NCBI GenBank assembly: GCA_021209875.1
Contig: JAGYVD010000008.1
Coordinates: forward strand, 434,001-498,000
Source of the DNA: Rosellinia necatrix
Taxonomy: Eukaryota > Ascomycota > Sordariomycetes > Xylariales > Xylariaceae
Reading direction: 5' to 3'
DNA: 64,000 nucleotides
The notes under the pieces were generated by a model, which worked only from the letters and a program-made list of their open reading frames with translations, was not told the origin of the DNA and ran no database searches. This document shows positions 19,523-31,964 of this stretch, in pieces (positions within the stretch are counted from its first letter, which is position 1; each line of letters begins with the position of its first letter). The position numbers and the translations under genes are program-made.

Positions 19523-21887
19523 TTATCTCTCCACTCGGGGTTGGGATTGCCACCCGTTTATATAAGCCATTAAACCAACGCCAAGTAAAACAACACCTAT
19601 CATTGAGGCGTACGGGATGCTATTTGCGAATAGTTGGCTCGGCGGGAGTGCCTCGGGAGGTGTTGTGTTTTGTGTTGGTACAATAACCTGTGTTGAAGCG
19701 GGATAATCGTGATCCGATGTCCGCCGATTTTCACTCGGACTAGATGGTCTGCTTGCTCTCCCAGGACCAGCAATAGCATCATCCCCGGGTTTGATATTAT
19801 TGACCACAATTGCTTCTTGAGCCAACTTTTTCTTCTCCGCTCGTTCTCTTGCTTCCTCGCTGCGCCGAAGTTGTAAAGCCATGTCTGCCAGGGATTCACG
19901 TTGGACCTCATTCTCATGTTCGGTTGCTTTTGCTCGCTGCTTAAAGTCGTCAAGCTCTTGCCGGAGGTTGGTAATTTGTAGTACTAATGACTCCATTCGC
20001 GTATGCAATTCTGTTGCGGATGCTTCGATAACCTCGGCGTCTGAGGATGCAGTTGTATCGTTGTCGGGGGTGGGGGGATCGGTTGATTCCCTGGTATTAT
20101 GTTCATCATTAGGCGGCTCGAAGACCGCATCAAGTGATGTTTCTACTGATTCTAAGATCTCGGGCGGTGAGACAATAGCATTAGCTGCTTCTTCCACGCG
20201 CTTTTCCAGTTGCCTGGCTGCATCCCTCGCTGAATCCTCAGCACGCTCTCGAGCGAGTCGCTCTTGATGGAGCATTTCCTCTAGGTCTCGCATGCGCAGT
20301 GTTTGGGACTCTATCTCCTTCTTGGCATTATTCAAGGCTTCCGTTAGTTGCAGGATCTGGCTGCCATTCCCTTCGTGACGAATAGGAGACATGTTCTGAG
20401 GGTGTAGTTTAGGGCGTTCTGTGATGCCTCGCTTCAAGGACGGAATATCCGGCTTTTCGGGTAGAGGCTGCTGTGGTGGAGGGGCAGGTGGATCAGAAAA
20501 TCTAGTCTTATTATCCGATCTGAACGACAAAACCCCATTACTAATCGGCTTCGTCAGTTCAGGGGCCTCCGGTCTTTCAATGTCTTTTATGTCCTCCTTG
20601 GTGAGTAAGGCATGAACAAAGTGGTCGGTCCTTGCTAGGTCCTGGGATTGAAGACGTGCGTTACGCATTTCGTTCTACATGGTCCGTCAACAAAACTGTG
20701 GATTGGTTCCGCGTGGGGTGAATTGGGCATACCTGTAATCTCTTGACAATTTGCTCTGTGGTTATGGGTGAGAAGAAGAATCCGCGTTGGTGTCCCATCG
20801 CGTTCACCTGGGGTCCCATCATCCCGCCTCCTTGGGCCGCACGTCCGTTACTAGCTATCGTTGACTGGCTGCCGGACCGTTGACGTAAGGGAACGGCATT
20901 TTGAGGACCCATCATCATCATTGGACCATTTGCTGGATCCAGATCCCCAAAATTGACATCAAGCAAATTATTTGCCGCATTAAAATATCCAGCGTGCTCG
21001 ACCTTAGCGGCGACTTTGTGGTGAACAATGGTTTTCTGATCCTCGCTCACAATATCAATGCCCAGCTCTAGGTGGTCTCCCGTGGATAATTCATGTGGGT
21101 CGGATTCGCGGTTTTCCTGTGACAGCCGTGTGCCGTTCACAAACGTGCCGTTAGACGACTTGACATCTCGGATCCATATCTTCCCCTGTCGATCGGCCCA
21201 GATTTCCGCATGTTGGCGAGAAAGTACCTTGCTGTCGAAAAACCCATTGACCGGGGTCGGGACCGTCTTAGCATTCGTCTGCCTGCCGATTCGAAGGGTA
21301 TCGGGAGAGAAGGGTACGGATATAGTCTTGCGTTCAAAGGTACCGTTGAGCGATAAGAGATAAAGGACCGGCGGGTTGCCGGTCGGTAGAGATTCGGCCA
21401 TGGGGCGGGACATAGCCTGCTGGGAGGCGACTTGGCCTTGCGAAGGGACAATAGACGGGGCGGCATGCAAAGGACCAGACCCGTTGACTCCATTCATTAG
21501 CTGTGGCCGCCCAGCTGCCATGCGGACAAAGTCAGCCTGGGGATCGGGTTTCGGGTTCGTCCAGGGGGCCTTGGGCTGGGGTCGTTTGCGTTGCGCGGCA
21601 GCAGCAGCCGCACCATTGGGCCACGAGCCCACATCGCCAGGGGGGGGCACGGGGGTGCCGTTGGGCTGGGATGCGGAAGTCGCAACGGTGGACGTGGAGG
21701 ACACGGAAGAGGCAGACGATATCGACGAAGACGAGTTGTTCCTCGGCAGGTTCTTCCGTGGCATGAGCGCTCGGTTGAGCTCATCCGGGTTCATGATCTG
21801 GCCAGCGTGGCCACCGTTGATGCCGTTCATGCCCCAGGTCGGCCTGTTATGCTGGCTGAAGGCGGGCGGGCTCGCGACGGCCGTCAT
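19523..21887 (-). CDS. ham-4: FHA-domain tail-anchored STRIPAK protein (HAM-4/PRO45/SLMAP type)
   Basis: Two exons, 21887-20733 and 20674-19523, encode 768 residues. The 58-nt intron has donor GTATGC and acceptor TGTAG. A Ser-rich N-terminus precedes an FHA domain at about residues 175-270, with the phosphothreonine-binding signature IGR (200-202), SRQHAE (223-228) and SSNGTFVN (244-251). The C-terminal half is long coiled coil (ILQLTEALNNAKKEIESQ, LRMRDLEEMLHQERLARE). A single transmembrane helix (SMIGVVLLGVGLMAYI) near the end acts as a tail anchor. This layout matches Neurospora HAM-4, Sordaria PRO45 and yeast Far9/Far10, STRIPAK members at the nuclear envelope, ER and mitochondria that control hyphal fusion and fruiting. 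The symbol is by orthology inferred from architecture. Confidence 0.85.
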
Positions 21888-22029
21888 GGGGGAAGCAGGC
21901 GTGCAAGCCGGTCGAACTGGGATGGGAAAGCGAAAAGCGAGTGACGGTATCGACGGGGAAGCCGCGGGGGGCTCCCGTAGACGTCGGGGCGGTCGACGAC
22001 CGGAGGACTGGAGGGCTCGAGGGCTTGAG

Positions 22030-22066
22030 GACTCGAGGGATTCGAGGGATTCGAGGGATTCGGGAC
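22030..22066. repeat. (GATTCGAGG)n tandem repeat
   Basis: Four near-perfect 9-bp copies in the leader region of the FHA gene. Confidence 0.85.
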
Positions 22067-22250
22067 TGGGTCGCGGGCGCCTCTCTCTGCTCTATCCCTT
22101 CAGCGACAATGCACAGTCGACGTGTGACATGCAGCACAGGGCAGCACGGCGGGAAGGGCAATCAGCCGTCGCTTCTTCGGGGTCGGTTGCGCAGGCACGC
22201 CTAGATGCAGCAGATGGATTAGTGAAAGGGGGCTCTGGGCGGATGCAGGC

Positions 22251-22280
22251 TTGTGCAGACTGTGCAGACTGTGCAGACTG
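22251..22280. repeat. (TGTGCAGAC)3 tandem repeat
   Basis: Three direct 9-bp copies followed by a diverged fourth. Confidence 0.85.
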
Positions 22281-23015
22281 TGCCGTCTGTGCAGGCTCTG
22301 CTGCTGGGTGCAATGGCGATCTCGGTGTCGAAGCATCAAAACTGGCAGCAACAGGTGTCAGGATCTGGGCAGACGCACCAGGCAATTGGTATAGTGGACA
22401 TATAGGGCCGGGAAGCGCAGTCGGTGTCGTCGTGTGCCGTCGCGTCGCGATGTTGGGGCCGTGGCAAGTGCAGTTGGCCTGAATGGAGAGGAGAGGTTGT
22501 TCAGAAATCAATCCGACGACTCCCTAAGCGCTATTACTAAAAGTGGCTTAGTGCCAGATAACCAGGGCAATCGAGGGCAATACCGCAATACCGCAATACC
22601 TACCTACTTGTCCGTAACTACACTACCTACTTACTTACCTACCTAAGTGTATCCTGGCAGAGCCTCATCCTATTGGGTTGTTTTATCATTGTCCGTGCGT
22701 CTATCTACGTTTAACGTGCATATATGAGTGTAACCGTCAATAATACGAAGCTATGCATATATAGCGTCGACGCCCTGGGTACCTGAGCTAAGTACCCTGT
22801 AGATAGCCAGACAGGTGTCCTTCTTCAAGATTCCCAAACAACCAACCGAGCTCGGAAGAGTGGTGCTCCCAGTCAAAATTATTTGGTACAAATAACTTGT
22901 TACCACGACGGGGGAGCTTTGAAGCTGTCTGGTATACACACCATGATGCGGCACGTGACCCCTCTTGTGCCTCGCCGAGGTCGCTTTTCAGAAAGCCCTT
23001 CATCCCCTCTTGCAG

Positions 23016-23285
23016 TTACCTACCTATTTACCTAGGTATGCTGTGGGGCTGCCAACCCTTGTGCCGGAAGGAACTTGGTAGCACAATCACTCACCCACTG
23101 GGTTAACGTAGGCTAGGCAGGTACATACCTATAATACCCAGTGGTATTGAACAATACCCAGTACCTAGGTACTTAGGCAGGTACTAGGTAGGTAGGTAGG
23201 CATCTGGGTATAGGAGATGCCTATAGCTACCTACGTAGGTAGGTACCTAAGTTACTTATGCATACTTAGGTATGTAGCTGCCATC
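23016..23285. repeat. CCTA/TAGG palindromic tetranucleotide cluster
   Basis: Many copies of ACCTA, CCTAGGTA and TAGGTAGG in both orientations, able to form hairpins. This is the densest of several such clusters in the window. Confidence 0.8.
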
Positions 23286-23517
23286 CCAGGATACCTAGAT
23301 CTGTGGGAGGCCACAGCTCCTCATCGCCCGCTAACCTACCTAGCTTTTATTGGTGTTCGTTGTCTATTATTATGTAGAGGTACATGGGTAGGGCAGGCTG
23401 AGCTTGTGGGAGCCGCGCCAAGATCCGGGGACTCGGAATCTCCAATCATCAATCCATAAAATTACCCAAGTTGCCATCGAACCATCATTCTGTCAAGCTA
23501 CATCAGACTCTGGTGCG

Positions 23518-23569
23518 ACCACCACCACCACCACCACCACCACCTCCTCCTCCTCCTCCTTCTCCTCCA
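23518..23569. repeat. (ACC)n(TCC)n tract
   Basis: A pyrimidine-rich trinucleotide run about 45 bp upstream of the MGR2 start codon, probably within its 5' leader. Confidence 0.85.
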
Positions 23570-23610
23570 CCTATCTTTCGCCGCTGCTACAAGCAGGTTA
23601 ATCAGCCAAA

Positions 23611-24245
23611 ATGCCGCCTCTACCAGCGAACCGCGGACCGCAGGGCCCCTCTACCGTCGACAAGTGTATGTGACGTGACCAGCCCTCGATCTTGCGACCC
23701 CCCTCCCCCCCCCAACCAAGAGTCCACGCCCACCCGTTCTCGGCTGACAATGTCCGCAGTAAAAATGGGTGCTATGATGGGAGGCAGTAAGTCTGGGAAT
23801 AGCTACTGAGGTCCATGGGTGCAGCGCATGCAATTGACACCTCTTCAGCCGTCGGCGTAATTATCGGCTTCATATTTGGTTCGTCCCCCCCCCTCCGCGC
23901 GCCGCTTCGTTTCCCACCGCCTCTCTAACATGAACACAGGAACGGTTAATATCTTTCGATACGGAGCCGGCACAAACGGCATCATGAGAACACTCGGACA
24001 GTATATGGCAGGCTCCGGCGCAACATTCGGGTGAGTGCGAGAGACGAGACAAGACAAGCGAATAGCCATGTCCATGCGATGCATTCAGAGCTGACCATGG
24101 CGATGGGGGAAACAGATTTTTCATGGGCGTAGGTAGTGTGATAAGAACCGACGCTTCGCCGATCGCGGCGGAAGCCTTCGCTCGGGCCCAGCGGCGACCT
24201 CTCATAATGGCCGCCCAGCAAGCCTATCGTCCCCGCTCCAAATAA
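23611..24245 (+). CDS. MGR2: Mitochondrial inner-membrane protein Mgr2 (ROMO1 family)
   Basis: Five small exons (23611-23665, 23760-23786, 23849-23878, 23940-24030, 24116-24245) join in phase to 110 residues. The protein begins MPPLPANRGPQGPSTVDK and continues LKMGAMMGGTVGVIIGF, GTVNIFRYGAG, MRTLGQYMAGSGATFGFFMG and RRPLIMAAQQAYRPRSK. Two glycine-zipper transmembrane helices and the conserved termini identify ROMO1/Mgr2, the lateral gatekeeper that couples Tim21 to the TIM23 presequence translocase. Exons 2 and 3 are only 27 and 30 nt, so automatic annotation may miss them. All four introns have GT-AG ends. It is divergently arranged with the FHA gene. Confidence 0.92.
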
Positions 24246-26177
24246 ACCTATTCATAGCCATCGTCTATTGCGACGTGCCAGCTCGGGCCAAGATGGCCAA
24301 GATGGCCAAGGTGCCCATACCTCCAGAAAAGCAGACCCGGCGTCGGGTCCCTGTACCATTTGTATAAATATAGCCTTTTGTACTCCGGTATCAGTTTCAA
24401 TCTCAACCGATCAAGATGAAGCGCTCTACTCGGTCTGATGAAAGAACGTGTTATATATATATATATATATATTCCAAGCTGTATATATGAAGGAGGCACT
24501 TCCGTGTGATGCTTCCCATTGCTGTCTACTGACAGAGTTACGGCGTCCTGTTGTCTTACTCGAGTTCATCCCTACCCTCAGCCCACGATGAACGCGCGGG
24601 ATGGGCGGCCGTATTTGAAACAATCCCAGAGGATGTCTGGCCTCTTCGAATAGGGGCGGAAACAAGAGACCGCCTAGCCTAGACAAGTGTGAAGGAACAA
24701 AACAAGCAAATGGTCCTCTTGATGTAAGCGCTGCACCGGCAGAGCTGGCTATGGTTTGAGACAACAACAACCGCCGCATAAATCAATTGAGCACTGAATC
24801 GTCGACTCTTCCAAGCTTGTATTTTATCTCGGCACTCTGAGCTTAGACAAGAGACGTCGCCAAGAAACACGACACCGAGATTATCAACTATGTATAGTTA
24901 TATGTGCGTACGGGGCACCAAGCAGGCCTTCCCCCTATGATTCCCAACCGGTCAGCTTCACCTCGTGGGTTTAATCTCCGGTCTGTGCCTTAAGTCTAAG
25001 CCACAATTTTAGAGCAGTCATTGGGTCATACTACGAAACGTGGCGGGCAGAAAAGCAATACACGATGGGTAGTGATCCACCCCTACTCATCCTCCTGTTC
25101 CTCCCACAAAGAATAGTGACCACCACAACAGCCGCCGCGCATGCATTGTCGGCCTCTGATCCATGCGTCTTATCCATCCTTTTTTACCGGCGTTTGTCCG
25201 TTGAAGATCTGCCTCTCACTAGATACGCCGCTATCCGCATGGGGAAATAATCGTACCATTAGATGTCGTCGAAAGGCTCTGCAGACTTGGCACTAACAGG
25301 TATGGCTATGGCAAAGATAAAGGGTGCGTCAGGCGCTTGTGGCCGTGTTGACCGGTCTTTTCAGCCACGACGAGAGTACATAAGCGCAAGCGGTGTTGTT
25401 TATTATGTACGAAGAAGAAGAAAAAGCAATAACAACAACGTCAAGGCGCACGGTTAGCCGTCAAAGGCACGCTGATCGTCGGGCAGGCATGTTCCTGCAT
25501 CAATGTCTCAAAAAGCCCAGTGGCCATTTTTTTTTTCCTTTTCAAGCCCTGAAAAGCGAGCTCGACTGGTCGACCATCAAGTGAACGAATCAGAGAAACC
25601 GGCACCTGCCGAGAGGCGTATCCTGCCTCAATAGACCTGGCTCTTCCGATGGCCAATCTGTTCTGTCCCCAGTCACGAACGACCGTGTCCCATGGATTTG
25701 CTCGCGGCTGAGAACGTCCCCAATCACCGTCGGTGATAGAGCATCGATGGATTTCTTGGACTCACCACAGTGCGGGCTGCTAAGTCTGCAGTAGTCTGGG
25801 GCCGAATTCAGCAGGCCACCCAAATAACAACAACATGGCTTGAGGAATGGCTGAAGAGGGTCCGGGTAGATGGTGAATAATAAAAACCACGTCTACGCCA
25901 TGAAACACATCACAATATCTCAAGTCCGAAACTGATCAATGTCTTAAGTTAGCATAATAGTAGGATTGAGCCAGCACAGCTTTCCATATACTAATATCCC
26001 CTGAGAGTGCTTTATAAGGGAATCCCCCGCGTGTCCTGTCTACTCGAGTCCCCCCCATTCCCGCTCGCTCAATCTGGTCATAGTCGTGTGCTTGACAATC
26101 CATTCGTTTCTTTCCTTTTAGTCGGTCCTTTACACCGGTGCTGCTTTGGTAGCCGTCCTTTCGTTCATTAGCTAGCT
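24246..26177. other. Intergenic region upstream of the laccase gene
   Basis: About 1.9 kb with a TA run at 24452-24472 and scattered short open frames that I do not recognise. The right end is the laccase promoter. No gene is supported. Confidence 0.5.
26013..26018 (+). promoter_or_regulatory. Possible TATA element of the laccase gene
   Basis: TATAAG lies about 165 bp upstream of the laccase ATG, followed by pyrimidine-rich sequence (CCCCCCATTCCCG) of the kind seen near fungal transcription starts. The call rests on sequence and position only. Confidence 0.3.
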
Positions 26178-28229
26178 ATGGATTTATTCAAGAAGCTGAC
26201 TTGCCTCAGCGCGGCACTAACACCCTCGGCACAAGACGGGTAGGTCTTCCCCCTGACACGCCCGGGTGTCGCGACCCGTGCCGCATGTTCTGTACGTCCG
26301 ACTGACGATGTCTATAGAAAATCGCTATGGGGGACATTTCATGCCCCGAGCCTCCCCAAGTGGATGCCGAGCGATTGGTATAAGGGGTCGATGACAGTCC
26401 CTTGGGGCACCAAGAAATCTGGTGTCTGCAATCCCTATGTTGACGCACCATACAACCACGTCACGCGGAGGTATGACTTCAACATCAGCCGCGGCATGAT
26501 AGCACCAGACGGGTATGAGAAGAGTGTGATTCTCGTCAACGGGCAATTCCCCGGGCCCCTGATAGAAGCCAACTGGGGCGATTACATCGAGGTCAAGGTT
26601 CACAACAATATTGTAAACGATCCTCCGGAGGGTACGGCAATCCACTGGCACGGCTTTCTCCAGACGCGCACACCATGGGAGGATGGAACGCCGGGTGTGT
26701 CGCAGTGCCCGATAGCACCTGGAAAGACGTTCACGTACAAATTCCGTGCCGAGATATATGGCACTTCTTGGTATCACTCTCACTATTCGGCTCAATACTC
26801 TGGAGGTCTTTTCGGTCCCATGGTCGTATACGGACCTTCAAACGTCCCATACGATATTGACCTGGGCCCGATCATGGTTAACGGTATGATCAAGAGAATA
26901 TTGTGAATAACCTACAATTTCACGACTAATAATACGCTTTAGACTGGTGGCACGAAGACTACTTCACGACGGTCGAGAAGGTTATGGCACCCGGTTTCCA
27001 AGGCTTAATACCATCTGACAACAATCTCATCAACGGACGGATGAACTTCGACTGCTCAACGGTGGCGGCCAATGACACAGCCAACTGCACCGAGAACGCG
27101 GGCCTTTCCAAGTTCAAGTTCCAGAGCGGCAAGACGCACCGGCTTCGCTTCATCAACTCGGGCTCCGAGGGCAACGAGCGCATCTCGATCGACAACCACA
27201 CGATGACCGTCATCGCCAACGACTTCGTCGAGATCAAGCCGTACGACACGAACGTCATCACGCTCGGCGTCGGACAGCGCGTCGACGTCATCGTCAAGGC
27301 GAACGGCGACCCGGGCTCGGCCTACTGGCTGCGATCGAACATATCCACGTGCGTCCCGGCCAAACAGCGCTTCGCGCTCGCCGCCATCTACTACGACCAG
27401 GCCGACGAGAACGCCATCCCCACAACCACCGCCTGGGACGCGCCCGACCCCGGCACCTGCGCCAACGACGACCTGTCCATCACCGAGCCTCTCTTCCCCA
27501 TGGAGCTGCCCGAGCCCTCCTGGACGCAGCACATGGACATTTCCGTGTTCCGAAACGAGACCGGAAACCTGCTGTGGCGATTCGGTGTAAGTGGGCAACG
27601 CTGGAAAAGAAGACGGAAACAGTTCACACACACTAACTCGGTACATAATAGGGCGTGTCCGCAAGAGTAGACTACAACGACCCGACGCTCCTTCAGGTGA
27701 ACAAGAATGATGTCGAGTTCGAGCCTGAGATGAACGTGATAAATTACGGCACCAACTCGTCCATCCGGCTTATTGTGAATAACCCCGGACGAGCGTAAGT
27801 CACCCTCTTATCTTCCCCCTTCCCCTTCCCCTTCCCCTCTGTCTTCCCTAGACCGTCATCTAATCACAGACTCCGAACAGCCCTCACCCGATGCACGCCC
27901 ACGGCCTGAACATGTACGTCGTGGCGGCGGGGCCGGGCAGCTACGACGAGCAGACGACGGTGCGGCCGTCGAACCCGATGCGCCGCGACGTGCAGATGGT
28001 GCAGCCGGGCGGGCACGTGGTGCTCCAGATGGACGTGATCAACCCGGGCATCTGGCCCTTCCACTGCCACATCGCCTGGCACGCCTCGGCCGGCTTCTTC
28101 TCGCAGATGCTCTTCCTGCCCGACGAGATCCGCAACTACAAGATCCCCGCCAAGATCGGCCAGACCTGCCGCGAGTGGGAGGCCTTCACGAACCGCGTCG
28201 CCCCCAACCAGATCGACAGCGGGCTATAA
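26178..28229 (+). CDS. Laccase-type multicopper oxidase (ascomycete class)
   Basis: Five exons (26178-26239, 26318-26883, 26943-27586, 27652-27794, 27881-28229) encode 587 residues. A short hydrophobic N-terminus ([19 protein letters not shown]) may be a secretion signal. The copper motifs are complete: HWHGF, WYHSH, HPMHAHG and [13 protein letters not shown]. The protein ends in DSGL, the C-terminal plug typical of ascomycete laccases. The residue at the axial type-1 copper position after HCHIAWH appears to be Phe, which in fungal laccases goes with a non-coordinating axial site. Known members oxidise phenols, lignin-derived compounds and melanin or pigment precursors with reduction of O2 to water. 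The substrate here is not determinable, and no pigment cluster adjoins it. Exon 5 uses the acceptor AACAG at 27880, which restores APHPMHAHG. Confidence 0.9.
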
Positions 28230-28612
28230 AATGAGGGGGGAAAAAATGGGCTTTCATTCCATACATATACAAGAGCATACATCCATACACATAACCCTGC
28301 TCTACTCTGCTCTGCTCTGCCCGTTTTACCTCTGTCCGCTTGCATCTGCTCTAATACACGCGCGCGCACATACCCCGTCTCCTCTACGTGGCCTGGCCTG
28401 GCTGCTATATCGTACATGTTTATCCCTGTGACCTTTTGTTAACTAACCCCCCCCTCCCCCCCCGGGCCAACCCCGGTCCCTCATTCTACCTCATCTCTGG
28501 ATAGCAACAACCGCTCGGATGTATTCTTCTGCTCGACTTATAGACGCGGCTCCGTCACTACGTTCCATGACTTCACGATCCCTGATAGAAACATGACCTC
28601 AATCGTCCCGTC

Positions 28613-28642
28613 TGTCCGTTCGTCCGTCCGTCCGTCCGTCTT
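28613..28642. repeat. (CCGT)n microsatellite
   Basis: About seven CCGT/GTCC units downstream of the laccase gene. Confidence 0.9.
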
Positions 28643-29566
28643 TGTCTTTCCGCGACCGGGTTTTTGTTTTCTTTTTTTGGGTTCATCGTTTGGGGACAAC
28701 AAGAACTCGTTTTTTTTTTTTTACCCTTCATACACGTTCCTTGCATATAGTGTAGCCAACCTACTGGTCATGATAGTATGTGCCCTTTCTCAATCTTAGA
28801 TTCAAGAAGGGCACCGAAATCTATAGTATTTATTATTTAAAAACTACAATCTTTTTCATTCGAATGACTCTAATTCCTTGCCTTTAACGCCAGTTCCCGC
28901 GCGCCGCCAAACTCAACAACCTGGATCCCGGGACGCGCGAGGTGAGACACACATTATAGAGATATATATATATATATATAACTACGTCAGAGGGAAATAA
29001 GGGCAATATGTTTATTTTTTCCGTATCCCGAGACCGTCTCAGCCACAACTACCAGCTTAGTACTACGCCGTTGTCTCTGTTTTGCTTTTATTTCCCTTTC
29101 TGGTACCTAAAACTCGCTGCTTTTGTTAAGAGACCGGTGGTATTACCAAGATATTGCAAGTGAGACATATGCAACAGCTCTCGCAGGGGCTTTCGACCTT
29201 CTTTGTGGGTTGATTATCTTTTGACATGTATATTATGACATGATATTACGTCGTTTTTTTTTTTTTTTTTCCTTTTTATTCTTTCTGACATATATACCAT
29301 ACTAGTCGTTTTTCAGGTCGGATATATGCCCGTAATGCTAGCCGTATCCGTACAAACCCCTCCAGCGGGGGGTGTGGCTGTAAAGCAAGTGACAACAACA
29401 AACGCCTCAGCTATGTGTTCCAGTTCAGACTATCTAGCTTGGCGCGGGAGTATACGAAGGCCCGGCGAGTCCTCTGTCTCAGCCCGGGGTTCCAACACTC
29501 CTATCTTTGGTATCGTGCGTGCAATGAAGAGGGCGGCGGGCTTGTTTCTCGAGCGAGCGTGGGGGT

Positions 29567-29613
29567 AGGCAGGCAGGTAAGTAGGTAAGTAGGTAGGTAG
29601 GTAGGTAGGTAAT
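29567..29613. repeat. (GTAG)n microsatellite
   Basis: GTAGGTA units with a single variant, part of the dispersed TAGG motif. Confidence 0.9.
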
Positions 29614-30073
29614 GGAAACACATTCAGGTCGGTCGAACTAGTTAAAACGAAACAAAGCAAGATGATAGGTACTCGGCACTGGCACGAGGTAAGTAAGCAT
29701 GTAAACATACATACATACATACCATACCCATACTATACATGCTCATTCCCATCCCCGGGACGCGCCGGCACGGCCTCCTCGCGGTGATCAAGGACCCGCA
29801 GGTCCCCGCTGACTTGACTCGAACTCTCTCTCTTGCCAAATTACATGTGCGAGAAGACGAAGAAGATTACCTATAGGTATGTATTAGGTTCCCACAGTGG
29901 AAATTCCATACATAACCCACATACGATACATAACACACATACATACACATATATGTACATACATATACATACATACATATATACATACAAATACGTGCAG
30001 TGCCCCCCGGCGAGTAGGTGGTTATGAGACAGACCCATTATCTACAAAAACCTGGCACCCAGTCCAATCCAAG

Positions 30074-30102
30074 TTCAGTCCAGTCCAGTCCAGTCCAGTC
30101 CA
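30074..30102. repeat. (CCAGT)n array
   Basis: Five 5-bp units of CCAGT. Confidence 0.85.
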
Positions 30103-30753
30103 AGTTCAATCCAGTGGGACCGACCTAGTGTAGAAACAAAAGATGGGAGATCGGCGGGCGATGCCACCATTCCTGGGCGAACCACACTTCTACTTCTACT
30201 AACTACCTACCAACCAACACTAAACTAACTAATCAATTAACTAACTAACAACGGGAACCTATATCCTATGCGACCAAGGTATATAAGTATGGTATGCAAG
30301 GTAAGGTAACTAAGGGTAGTTAACCAGGGAGACAAAACAAACGGGCACGGGCATACATACCTCAGCAACAAGATGGCACATACACTACACACTTACATGT
30401 CATATGTAAACAAACCCATCTCAACTCATCCATCTCATCTCATCATCATCATCATCTCATCCATCCGTCCGTCCGTCCGTCCATCCATCCTCTCCCCACG
30501 CTCCGCGAACACCTTACCCTTACCTTACCTTACCTATCCCATCGAGAACACTCACTTCACGCTAGGGCGCATAATGCGCTATACTATACCCTGTTCATAG
30601 TACGAATACAACAGCACGGACGCCTCCATATTTACACTAAAAAAAAAATTAATAAAAAAATATAAAAAAAAAACATGCCTGCCCACCCACTGGCCCACAT
30701 AAAGTTTAGTTACTTACTTACTTACCTTGTCGACTGGCAGGGAGGGAAAGAAC

Positions 30754-30790
30754 CCAGTGTAGTGTAGTGTAGTGTAGTGTAGTGTAGAGT
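30754..30790. repeat. (GTGTA)n array
   Basis: About seven units of AGTGT/GTGTA followed by diverged units. Confidence 0.85.
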
Positions 30791-31017
30791 GTAGCGTAGA
30801 GAAGAGGAGAATAGAAGAGAAGAGAAGAGAGGAGATATCATATGTAAGTGGTTCAGGAAGTGGAAGCATACGTTGTTCCCCCCCCAAAGCAAAAAAAAAA
30901 AAAACATGGAGAAATTAAAAACCTGGCAATGTCGACGGACGCGACGAGTCATTCTCTCCTCTCCCTCAAGCGAAGGGTGGATGGGCGGATGCCGGCGCGG
31001 CGCACGAGGTGGGTAAG

Positions 31018-31060
31018 GGTCAGGTCAGGTCAGGTCAGGTCAGGTCAGATCAGGTCAGGT
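31018..31060. repeat. (GGTCA)n array
   Basis: About eight units of GGTCA with one A substitution. Confidence 0.9.
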
Positions 31061-31307
31061 TCATGTCTACGCGTAGGCCAGCTACGCACATGTTAGCCTG
31101 TTCTTGTTGGTATTTGGCCCCTCCCATGCTTCCCCACGAGATGCATCCTTATCTCCGGCCTCTCTTTCTCTATAGGTAGCTACGCGAGCTGTTAGTTGCA
31201 AAGAAATAGCTGCCTATAATACCTTAGTTTTTACTTACCTTTACAACGAGAGAAGATGGTATTGTAATTTCGGCGCACGCGAGAAATCCTTCACTTATTT
31301 CACACGA

Positions 31308-31366
31308 CATTCACATAACATTCACATAACATTCACATAACATTCACATAACATTCACATAACATT
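31308..31366. repeat. 11-bp minisatellite ACATTCACATA
   Basis: Five perfect direct copies of the 11-mer and a partial sixth. Confidence 0.92.
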
Positions 31367-31964
31367 TCAATTGACATTTAAACTAGTACATTTCTTTGGC
31401 CGCCTGTCCTGATTTTACTGGACAGGTGCGCGTGATATACGACAGAGGAAAACTGGTAAGAGGGAACGCATGAATGGGCAAACTGCCCTCGCAAAGCCGA
31501 TCTAGGGGCCTCTTTCCCCCCTCATCAAAGTTCAAAGTCTAGCTGTGGCCTGTGCAATGAAGATCCGGTTTTATCTCCAGGTACCAATCCCAGGGGGCCA
31601 TCCCAATCTGATTAAAAAAGGTGAATAAAACGACATCGGCGTAAGGTGTAGGTGCGGGTGTATGTGCGAAACACCAAAAAGGGGTAAAAAAAAATAATAA
31701 TATGTACATGAAGGACGTTGTAAACGTGGAAAGCCTGCTCGAGGAGGAGAGGTGGCGTGGCTGGCCTTGGGGGCGTCCTGTCGCTACCCCGCCATCCAGA
31801 GGAGAGGCGAGGTGGCGCAATCCAGGGACAACCAAAAGGACCGTCGTACAGATGTTGTTTCGGCTCCAGGCGCTTTTGTATGAATTGGCAGTAATGGCGT
31901 GCATGCTGCCGGCACCAGGAAGCGAGTTTGGCGTGTTGGTGTTAACGGTTGACGTTGGTCATTT

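Larger units (their letters stand above)
21888..23610. other. Divergent promoter region between the FHA gene and MGR2
   Basis: Contains direct repeats GATTCGAGG at 22030-22066, TGTGCAGAC copies at 22251-22280, long CCTA/TAGG tracts at 22600-22645 and 23016-23285, and an ACC/TCC tract just before MGR2. The part near 21888-22500 is GC-rich and likely the 5' untranslated leader of the FHA gene. No coding sequence is supported. Confidence 0.55.
28230..31964. other. Long intergenic region rich in microsatellites
   Basis: About 3.7 kb without a supported gene, between the convergent laccase and Rho3 genes. It contains at least eight simple tandem arrays (listed separately) and several poly(T) or poly(A) runs. 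Open frames here are repeat-derived. Confidence 0.6.

Noticed and set aside
21376..22482. 368-codon plus-strand frame over the 5' half of the FHA gene
   Set aside because: It overlaps the FHA exon in antisense and its own leader. No domain is seen, and the sense strand is convincing.
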